Source of the DNA: Ascidia mentula
Lineage: Eukaryota; Chordata; Ascidiacea; Phlebobranchia; Ascidiidae
DNA: 64,000 bases
Assembly: GCA_947561715.1 (NCBI GenBank)
Contig: OX387198.1
Coordinates: 13,144,001-13,208,000, forward strand
Direction: 5' to 3'
The notes beneath the pieces were generated by a model. It had not been told where the DNA came from. It saw only the letters and a list, made by a program, of their open reading frames with translations, and searched no databases. Position 1 is the stretch's first letter. Each line of letters starts with the position of its first letter. Positions 9,701 to 19,454 of the stretch are shown piece by piece. Made by a program: the position numbers and the translations under genes.

Positions 9701-12049
9701 CTATTTAAGTTTAGTGCCTGTCTGAAACATAATTAGTGCCTTTGTAAAGATCAAAAGGTGTGTAATGAAAGATGGGATGTTGATGCAGTATATATGTGTT
9801 GGATATGGAATTTACAGAAACTATAATAAATAGAAGGTTTTATTTTATTTTAAATATATAAACAAACATTCCATTAGGAGCCTTCAAAACACGAATATAT
9901 GCAAACTTACATGTGCAGTATTTCCGGTAGACCAGCGAACAAACATGATGTAAAATCGATTATATCATTGTGATGCATTTCTCTAAATAAGCAGATAAAC
10001 TTTATAAAAATACGCTTAATTACGCTTATTTTCACATTTCTGATTTTTTTCCATTCTTATTTTAATATATTTTAACTTACAAAATTTTAAGCTGGGTCAG
10101 GTTGTCAAAGGTGTGATCCTGGACGCAGGCTATCTGATTGTGGCTTAAATTTCTAAAACACAAATGTTTTACAAAGCAGCTATGTTAATAAACTGCGTGA
10201 TTGATCAAAAAACGTACAAGTGTTGTAGAGGTGACCCTGACAGAAGGTCCATCTCGGTTCTTGAAAGTTCCTTTATGTTGTTTGCATCAAATGATCTGTA
10301 AATACCATAATATACCAACCATAATTGCTATTAGTGCAGAAAAAAACAAGAATGGGCGTTTTTATAATACACACATTGTACTCATTGATGTACGTACATA
10401 TACTGAAGAAACGGCATGTTGATGAAGTTTTTTGCAGGTACAAGTGGCCCAATGTTGTTTGCGCTTAAAGCCCTGGAATTAAGTTTCTGTTTTGAATATT
10501 TACTTTCACAAATATATAACTTGAATAGCATAGTTTATGCTGTTACAATATGTTTGTATAGTACTAAGTTTTGAATGATATTAATTTTCCATGCAAACTG
10601 TCAATTGATTTACTCACAAAAACTGAATGTTTGTTCCAGCAAATAAATCCGGCGGAATCCATGAGATTTGGTTTTCAACAAGATTACTGCAATAGTAAAT
10701 ACAAATTAGCATTTTCGTATGTGCGCTAAAATGGCTTTGTGACACTCACACGTGCGTCAATGACATTGGAAGGTGAACCTCCGTAACTACAGGGTAGGGG
10801 AATGATATGTGGTTTCGACTTAGGTCTCTGAAAATGTAAGTTTTGACACATTTTAGCAACAAAATTAGACATACAAACACAATACTTACAGCCACGACAA
10901 GTTAATTGTGGTGTTGAGATTGGGGAAATCTTCTAGGTCACTGTTGTGGATAATCCTTGACAAATCAAGTTTATGTACCACATTGTCAATTAACTTCCTT
11001 CTAGGCCACAAAAATACTTACAAGTCGGTTAGATGCTCGAAACCGGCAAAAACATCGCCATCGAAATTTTGAAGGGGAACTCCCAGAAGCGTGATTTCGG
11101 TCGAATCATTGCGAAAATATCCGGGCCATATAACGGAAGGAAAGTAGCCTTTGCGTTTAACAAAAACACTGGAAGTAAATGCGCAATGGATTGAAAAATA
11201 ACGTTTGAATTGGACATTGGTTAACTTACAACAATGAGCCTATATACACAGTGAGTACGTACTGAGTATATAACCATATACGATTAAGTTTATAAACACA
11301 AGTCCTTCTCATTATTGCAATAAAACGAAACAAAATTAAATTCGAATAAGGTAGTATATGTACAAAGCATTGTTATTTTATACAGTACGATAAGGACCTA
11401 CGTTTGCTGGTTAATCGGAAGGGAACAGTTTATAGTTTGCTGGTTGTCATTGCAAGTACATCCCGAGCACGAATCGTAGATGTAGTTGTTGTAGTGTTTA
11501 CCATACCCCCATTGTACGGTTGCGTGGCTACCCCGAAGATCACAGTCATATGACCAGAACCCGAAAAATCGCCGACCTAAACCGATCAACCATAACGTTA
11601 AAATGGATTTTAAACACTGCCATCCTAAAGCATTATTGCGTTGATTGGCTGGTATAGGTTATTTGGGCCTTTAACCTTTGAACAACAATACCGTTATGTG
11701 ACTTAAGTTGTGTTCTAAACCTTGGTTCTTGTGCATAATTAGCGCCAATCTCACTTTTACTCTTATTCACAGCATATGTTCAGTTACTCTCATATACGCC
11801 CTCCCTTAGCTACACAAATAGATGGCTTAAACAGAAACAAACACACAGGTTTGCACAACATCACCATTTCGGTCACGAAAATATTTATTTGCCCAACTTA
11901 CTTTCATCATAGCCCATGGAATACCTCCAATTCCAAAACTTTGCGCCTGTCCATTGTGGTTGTCCATATCTGCACTGTGACGTCACAAATGGTGCTTCCA
12001 AAATGGCAAACGCAATAAAAACTAGAACGGTCAAATGAATTTGGTTCAT
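3707..12049 (-). CDS. Leucine-rich-repeat single-pass membrane receptor, many exons
   Basis: Predicted cell-surface LRR protein. Exon 1 (12049-11902) encodes a signal peptide (MNQIHLTVLVFIAFAI) and a Cys/Trp-rich start. Exon 2 (11576-11402) carries an LRRNT-like cluster CSGCTC. Then come single-repeat exons with phase-2 borders: 11168-11022, 11000-10890, 10827-10750, 10686-10618, 10472-10404, 10295-10218, 10152-10081, 9982-9911, 9636-9415. Typical repeats read NLSHNQIACVQDHTFDNL. Further LRR exons lie near 8943, 8877-8710, 8556-8485, 8167-8024, 7650-7466, 7409-7292 and about 6853 to 4700. LRRCT-like Cys clusters occur at 7888-7736 and 4490-4290. The final exon seen (3895-3707) holds the membrane helix GLTALLVLCIGYVALF and a basic tail. 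Joins near 9415/9130 and 7736/7650 do not agree in phase, so extra exons, or two adjacent genes, are possible. The 3' end is unresolved. The ligand is unknown. Confidence 0.8.
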
Positions 12050-12474
12050 TGTGGCAAATCCAAAAATCTCCGTAGTCGTCGGTTAAATTGACAATGCGAC
12101 AATGAAATCCAGCATTCTCTGTCGAGGACATAGCTGTCTGTTTTTCGATTTCATAGCCCGTTGAAAAACAAAGAATTTCATGGTGGAATACAGTACAAGG
12201 CGACACTATTGGATTCATTGAAAGTTTGTTATCTTTTGTTGTGACAACTTGGGACACGAAAGCTAAAGTTTGTTTGTTTTGTTCAGCATCGATGTTCGCC
12301 GAAGCTAGCATTCGAGAGCTGCCAATTTTCAAAGGGCTATTGGAAACATTGATGCACATGACTTGTGAATATCCTTATGATAAATGTCATGAAAGTGTTG
12401 CAAAATGAAATAAAAGTAAAACAATTCGTTTCAAGAGATAGTCAAAGTTTAATTTTTGGAAAGCGAAAAGCAAG

Positions 12475-12547
12475 CGAGCACGCCAGGACTCGAACCTGGA
12501 ATCTTCTGATCCGTAGTCAGACGCGTTATCCATTGCGCCACGCGCCC
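12475..12547 (-). tRNA. tRNA-Arg(ACG)
   Basis: On the minus strand the 73-nt sequence folds as a cloverleaf: acceptor GGGCGCG/CGTGCTC with discriminator G, D arm GGCGCAATGGATAACGC, anticodon loop CTACGGA giving ACG (read as ICG, decoding CGN), T arm CCAGG/CCTGG. It closely matches the animal tRNA-Arg(ACG) consensus. A T4 run follows the 3' end. It sits about 0.4 kb upstream of the LRR gene start, transcribed in the same direction. Confidence 0.96.
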
Positions 12548-13717
12548 GCACGTCGCATCAACGTTGGTTTGCTTTACTTAAAGCGCGTTTGTTTATTTAA
12601 GAATTTTCACTCGTTGAGAAGTACCTATACTGGGAGTAAGTCGGTAATTCACGCCAAGATTTTCAGAAATTTGGCCGTTTGGAAATTGCTTTGAAAAAAT
12701 GTATTTGGCCGTAAAGCGAACATATAGGCTAGTCAATTACAGCCTTTCCACCAAGAAATGTTTTCGGTACAGCAGGATAGTTTTACTGCGTCCAAGGCGT
12801 GATGCTACTTTTTCCGCTTTTTGCAATTCGTTTTCGGCTGCATGATGGATTTGCACAGAAAAGCGCAACTTGGTTTGGCCGTATAATGATAAAATATAGC
12901 ACCGAATTTGGCCGCAACAGAAAAAAAGGCCTTGAAGTAGTTTGACCATCAAGGGTTTTGGCAACCTTGTGACCGGTACGCCGCTCTGGTAACAATTCAA
13001 CGGCTGGGTGCCCAAAACTTAAATTTAGCAAACTGTTTCACCTATTTAAGAAATATAACCTAGGCATACTAGGCCAAAGCAGAATAGTAAATTATTTCCC
13101 TGTAAACTCTATCGTTCCGATAAGAGATCTTTATTGCTTTCAACCATGGTAATCTTGTTTTGCTTTTCAAAATTGTTTTGACAAAACCTTTAATACTTAC
13201 AATCACAAGCCTTTTTCAAATCTATTTTGACGTAATATTGTATATATCAAGACACCATTTCCACATTTTTAGCGACAAAACAGTATTGCTTTACCAAGAA
13301 AACAACACGTATTCTGCAGATGCAAATAGCAAAACAAACCGGTTTAATTTGCATCCCTGGAATAACAAAAAAAAAGTTGCTTAAATGTACATTCTTCCGA
13401 CTTTGTATGTAATATAAAGGTATTCTCCAATAGGCCTAATAGCCTATCAATGTTTTTTAAACGACCGTGCAGTTACTGCAATATAGTTTGTCTGCAAAGG
13501 TACTTTACACCGGATGACAAAATGACGCGTTGTGCACCGTCACTGCAGGTGATCTATGTAAATTTAACTCACGCACATCCGATTATTTAAGCCGAATTAC
13601 AGGATTTTTCTGAAGCCTGAGAATCATTAGTGACAGTACAGCACAAAGACGTTGGCATTCTGGATCCTAGTTTGTTCAGTATACACATATGACCGTCGGG
13701 TTGCTGTGAGCAAAGCG
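12548..13717. other. Divergent intergenic region between tRNA-Arg(ACG) and the adhesion GPCR
   Basis: No coding exon recognised. The 12660-12910 stretch contains four scattered tttggccg words and may be part of an old repeat. Any promoter of the plus-strand GPCR must lie here. I see no clear TATA box. Confidence 0.5.
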
Positions 13718-16700
13718 ATGAAGCGCAGTTATATTAGTTTCATGATATTATTGGGTAAGTTACAGAAACAAAATCAAACAAAGGTTAATGTTTTTGTTGT
13801 GACTCAGCTAAATGCGCATGTGTAAAACTAATTGCACGATTCGGTTGGCACCTCGCAAATCTTCATACAGCAGCGCTTCGCAACCTGGGAGCTGAAGCAC
13901 ATCAGTGACGATGCTAATTCTAAACCTTTCTAAGTTACTTTCGATTTTTTGTACATTTAAAATTACCTCAGCTGGGCATTTCGCTGAGGCTAATTCCAAC
14001 TCGTAGCTGGACTGCAGTTGTAAGTCTTCTTTTACTGTGACGTCATATGTATAACAAATAGGTTGCGGTATAACGTTGAGATACGAAAGCTTGTAAATTC
14101 TGCGAGAAAAGGTTGCGGAGCACTATGTTACAGAATATACATTAACACAGAAGGAAAGTGTTATAATTGACTTCGGTTTTATCGGCAAAGTACAAATCCT
14201 CACAGAAAATGAAACACCGTATAACATATTTCCGTTCCAGCTTTAAACAACGCACCACCTTCAACTACAGTTTCAACATATGTGTCTCTTCAGAGGTCCT
14301 GCACACAACTGAAAGAAAATGTACAAAACACAATTGCACAATTGGGGAAAAATGCAAATACGATTCAACAAATAACCAAAATTGAAACGGATCTGTGGAA
14401 GTTGACAAAGTGTAACAGCGAGATGGCAACGGGGAGCTATGTGACATCAACCTTTCATATGGCAATGACACGTGTCAACCAAACCGCAACCTTTAATGTA
14501 CGAGACACAACTGTGTGGATGGACGCTAAAGATATACACAAGGCTCGGGCAGTTCCAGTCTATGCTGCAGAGCTTACGCTTCCTCCGGCCGTCATGTCTG
14601 TATTTATATCAAACAATCAATCTTCGACTGTAGCGCAAGGCAGTGGATTAGCCCAAGTAACTTCCTTCTTTCCTGGTTCCCCTTTTGTTTGCGTGGTCGG
14701 GTTGGCAGAAAACGATTCATCGCCAATAAAAAGCTTCAGTTACACGTTCCGCGTCAATGCGTCGCACCTCCACTCGAGCGTGAAGGGGATGATGCCAACG
14801 TCACCAGGGGGTCGAGTTGTTCTGACGCATCTTCAACCAACCTGCAATTATCTGCACGTGATCAACGGCAACTACACCGATTTTGGCTGCAGGCAAATAT
14901 CGACCGCACCCATGCGGAACGTGACGTGTACATGCAACCATACAACTTTGTTTGCAGTTCTTCTTACTGCCACCACTTTCATCGTTCCCAATTACGTTCA
15001 GGTAACTATTCATCTTGAAATTAGGCGAACATTTAGGTCTAATAAAACAGAATTTGTAATGTTTGAAAAACCTTGTTTCAAAATGGTGAGTTTATGTTAT
15101 TCTTTCAGTGTCACGTCGTCACCTAAAACGCAAGTGCTGTTAGTTGCAAACAATTAACATTCACTTAAAATTAAAATAAAAGCGATTATAAGTAATTTTT
15201 GCTGGTTTTAAAGGGACAACTAACCTTGAATATTATTAGATTTTGTCTTTCATCACCACGACAACATCAATTATTTGTGCGTGTGTTGCTATGGCAATTC
15301 TAATCAAGTTTCGAAACCGCATCAACTGCGACCGAACCGTCGTGCAAATAAACCTTTGCGCGTCTGTGGTTTTGCTTGATCTTGCATGTCTGCTGCAAGA
15401 TGTCGCTGTTGCCAACAATAGGGTGTGTGAAATGGTGACGGTTTTCGTTCATTACTTCTTACTGTGCACAGGTGAGTTGAATTTTGCCTGGCTTTATGGG
15501 AACATGAAGTTCCCACTTTAACCTTTGACACGTGATGTATGTAGTGACCGATACACCACAATTATGGTGTGCTATACATCATGCAGTTATGTTTCACAAT
15601 TTTGTATGCCTGTAAATAGTGTTATTTAGTAGAAATAGGTCATTCGTGTTGATTTATGTTTACAGAATGATGAAATCCTTTTACTGTCCTTCGGGGTTAC
15701 GATAAATAATGCCGTAACGATGTTTGGGCGTAATATCATTCCTTGTGAAATTGACCCCACTGACTAAAAACTTTCGTAGGGGCTTGGATGACGACTGATG
15801 CAGTTATGTTGTCCCTGAAAACCTCTAAACGGGCACTGGAGTATGCCAAGAAGCGTAATCTGCGCAAATCTTTGCGCATACTCGGTTGGTTGATACCTGG
15901 TATTATTGTGTGTTTTTCAACCATGATGGGTTTTCCTATGGGCGGTTACATGGATAAAACACAAGCCTACAAAACCCTTGATGTTTCCCCCGCCTACAGC
16001 TACTGCTGGCTCAGCGCGACATCTGGTGTTCGCATTGCAGCGGTTATTATACCGCTTGGTGTCTCTCTTACCTTTAACATGTTTGTTATTGTAAGGGTCG
16101 CTTTTCTTGTGTCGCAAATGGAAAAAGGGCCAATAAACTACGCACCGCAGTGTGACCAATCGGTCGCAGAGGACAAACAGGCAGATTTTGAATATATCTT
16201 GGCTGGAGTGAAGGCAACGACAATGTTAACTCCAGTGTTTGGTGCAACATGGTTCTTTGCATTTTTGGCCGGTAAGATGCGAATCTTCGTACTATATCAT
16301 TAACTAGGCGAGGCAAAATATGCATAAAAGTGTTTTTTTTTTATTTTACATCAAGGTTATTACGAACTAATGTACATTGACGTGTTAGATGCAATTGCGT
16401 ATTTTTGCATTACCTGCGAACATTGCTGCTCGATCCATATTGATCAGGGCCTTTTTTAAGAAACTTCTTTTAAATTTTGAATTGATTCTGTCCACAGTTT
16501 ATACATGGACGCCAAGATTAACCTCATAATTTAATTAAGTGAAGACAATCAAGTCATATATTAACATTTTTTTATTCAGGTGCAAATGACAAACTGACTT
16601 CAGATATTTTTTTGGTGGTCAACGCGGTCGTCAACGGGCTACAAGGTTTCTTTCTTCTTTTCGTTTTTTGCGTTGCCAACAAAAAAATCCGCCAAGAAGT

Positions 16701-16725
16701 CGTCAGCTCACTGTCAACAAAATAA
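13718..16725 (+). CDS. Adhesion G-protein-coupled receptor, compact, 555 aa
   Basis: Model: exons 13718-13754, 14241-15001, 15240-15471, 15780-16271, 16580-16725. All are GT-AG, phases agree and the sum is 556 codons. A short signal peptide (MKRSYISFMILLA) leads into a Ser/Thr-rich start and a GAIN-like region. It ends in a GPS with CTCNHTTLFAVLL at about 14926-14970. Seven-TM segments follow: TM1 IICACVAMAILIKF, TM2-3 in exon 3, TM3-6 in exon 4 with the loop-2 Cys in YCWLS, TM7 VVNGLQGFFLLFVF in exon 5, and a short tail. The GPS lacks the usual two Trp residues and has HTT where autoproteolysed members have HLS or HLT, so cleavage is doubtful. An additional 5' exon at 13808 is possible but not needed. 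Confidence 0.87.
13808..14099 (-). CDS. Possible minus-strand exon inside GPCR intron 1
   Basis: On the minus strand a 3' splice site (ttttctcgcag) is followed by 96 codons open to a TAG. The composition is protein-like (YDVTVKEDLQLQSSYELEL, then LQLPGCEALLYEDLRGANR). No family was recognised. It lies entirely inside intron 1 of the plus-strand adhesion GPCR. I found no 5' partner exon. It may be the last exon of a nested gene, or chance. Confidence 0.25.
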
Positions 16726-19454
16726 TAATTTCAATAATCAAACGATTTGATTCCTTGTACAATTATTCACACTGTTAATCACAGAAAAGTTTTGTATTAT
16801 TCCGCTGTACATTCTTGTTTCCTATAAATGTCAATTAGTGGTAAACTGTAAGAAACTACCACAAAACTACCTGCCCAGTTTAGGTTCGTCGGTAGGGCTA
16901 AGGTTGGGGTGTTAAACAAGCGGCCTGTCTAAACTTTTTGGTGAAGCGTTTTAAAGTTTTTCACGGCGCTTGGTTAAAGTTTCTATGTAACTTGTCAACA
17001 TGATACATTTATTCAAAAAGTTGGGATGGCTAACGATACATAATTTTAAGGCTGAAAACTGTAACAGCTTATTCTGGTAAGTATCCGTTATTGCGATTGT
17101 TATACGTCACTGTGGGCCAGAACTATTTCGTTCACTTTTTTGTATGTTTCTGTTCATTAGCGTATACATGAGCATGTGATAATGTATTTTAATCTATTGA
17201 AAGGTCAAGGTTATTTAAGACTGCATACAATTCGTTACGAGCTACCCTGGTATTGTGGGTATTTTTAGTTAACACTTACATTGCTTCCTCAAATTTCTTT
17301 GAAAGTTTCGTTTGGCGCTCGGGAAAGTTTACGGTTGAGACCCTGGCTTTGCTCAGATACTGTTTACTGTGGGGAGAAAATCTCCACTGCGTGAAATCAC
17401 GGGGTTGAGGGAAATCCCTTCTACGCATTTGGTGACCTGAGTGTTTTGTCAAATCTAAAGTAAGCGACAAAATTTTTGTGGAGAAGGGTGTTGCGAAAAA
17501 TAACCCACCACACTAACCCACACATTCACGGTTCACGATTTCTTTTGTTTCATGCGTTATTCATTTGAAATATATTGCATGTGCACACAGCGCACAGTAT
17601 TCCCACAGTTTATGTTACGATTTTCCAAATTCCCGTTTAATTCTAAAAAAGCAGCGACAGCAGGATAAATTTTACAGGATTTATTTACAGGATAAAAGCA
17701 CACACCTTTAAGGTGGTTTTACGCCGTTCGTCGTATCGGCGCGTTCCTTATCTCCACCCGCGTCTGATGCTGTTTCTCCACCGTGTCTGCTTAATTCTCT
17801 TGCCTTTTCATGCAAGGATGGTAACTCAGTGTTTTGCCTTGGCACATATAGCATTGCAAGAGGTCGATATTGTGGTTCTTCATTACTAGTCCTTTCTTTA
17901 CTGTTATTATTTTTCAGACGTATTTAAAATCATTTATTATGTTTACTTCAGGAACTGAAGATGCCCATGGGGCGAAATATATATTCCTGGTTATAAGCCA
18001 GACTGATCCTGTAATAAAAAGCTACTGTTGCTGCTTTTTTTTCGTATTATTAAATAAGTTACAGTGATCGCTAGGCCTGCATCTGCAGTTTTGGGTAAAT
18101 CCCAATATTTCAACTTTTATAGGTCGTTTTATTAAATTTACTTCTGGTTTGTATTTATTTTTGCATTGCGAAGTCTTTTTAGATGCTTTACACGTATAGC
18201 GTAACACCCCAGTGATTGCGCTGTTGGTAAATTGGCTTGTGGTTGGAGGCGGCTAAAAGTGGAGAGAATGATCTTATTGTGGGCGTCTGGCTGTGTGTAG
18301 CGAATTTTGGTGCATTGAATACAAGGCGTTCTACCAGAGTAAGGATTTTTGTATATTTCAGTTATTTATATTTGCTGAGCTTTTTTAGTAAAATAAGACA
18401 CCTCTTTAGTGAAATAAGTGTGAGATATTATTGCAGGATCCTAATCCGAATTAAGGAAGCAGTCTTGGGGTAAAGATCTTATTCGAGGGGTAGCCGCTTA
18501 AATCCTCACTGTAGGCTGATTTCCCGCGCTGCGAAGTACTTCTGTAACGCATGTGTATTTTGTATAAATCGCTCTATTTTTGTGCAATAAATGGTCTACC
18601 CATTGTTCTGCGACAAACTACACACGTATTTCCTTTACAAATCCTTGAAAGAAAAAGCGTTCCAACCGCTGATTTTATCTGCTTTACGCGGGTTAAACAG
18701 TATCAACAACCACCTTGAGAAAAAAGGGCCTGGCTAGCGACACGGGCTGCAAGCAGTCTGCGATTCACTGACTAACTGCCACGCAGAACAATAGAGCAGA
18801 GCAAAAGATTTTATAAGAGATGTGACTTTGTTTGGTCCAAACTTGACAATAGTTTATGAAAAATTAAAATTCAATTCAAATGCAGCGATTTTGCTGGAGA
18901 CAAATAGATTTGGCCCAATTGTAGTAAAAATAGAAAATTTATAGCAGGTAAAGAAATGATGAGAAAAAGCTGAATCAACGGTGTCTTTTGTCGAGCAAGT
19001 AAGTTTACGTTTCTCTACGTTTTCCATGACGAACGTTGGCAACATCGCAGCCAAAAACAGATACGGGTTTAATACATTTCGACGCTTAATTAACACACTC
19101 AACAGTGGTAATTTAGCAAAACAGTGACAAAGCAAACAGGTGGTAACTGTCGATGAAGGTGGTAACCGCTACCTTGCTTGTTCAAGCGTTACTGGAAAGC
19201 GATGAAAATGAAAAAAAATTTACGCATGAGTAAACAAGTTGTGAAAACTGTACTAAATGTACGTAGTTTTGAACACAATGAAATAAAAGAGTGAATTCAG
19301 CGCTAAATCACACAAATTCTTATAGTTGTGTCATTAAACCATATGTTTTTACGAAGCGTTCGAGAAAAAAATGCACTTGCTTTACGGGTTGAAGTTTGCG
19401 GCCTTTGTCGAACGTTACACAAAATTGAATAACAAACATGTTTCCGATTAGGTC
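16726..19454. other. Intergenic region between the two adhesion GPCR genes
   Basis: 2.7 kb with no convincing exon. It holds one structured hairpin near 17949-17989 (listed separately), short unrecognised open frames, and an AATAAA at about 18586 that I cannot attach to a gene. Confidence 0.5.
17949..17989 (+). other. Nested hairpin with a CTGAAGA...GAAA core
   Basis: Outer stem CAGGAA (17949-17954) pairs with TTCCTG (17984-17989). Inside lies CTGAAGA, then a GCCC/GGGC stem, then GAAA. The CTGANGA-stem-GAAA order resembles the core of hammerhead ribozymes. However, the outer pairing closes it as a plain hairpin and no cleavage strand is evident. It could be the end of an old retroelement. 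Confidence 0.25.

Noticed and set aside
11907-12359. 150-codon minus-strand frame over the LRR gene start
   Set aside because: A different frame of the same exon gives a clear signal peptide (start 12049) and splices in phase to the next exon, so this frame is a shadow.
12660-13031. Open frames in the tRNA-Arg(ACG) upstream region as a gene
   Set aside because: Overlapping frames in several registers share no family features; probably repeat-derived noncoding DNA.
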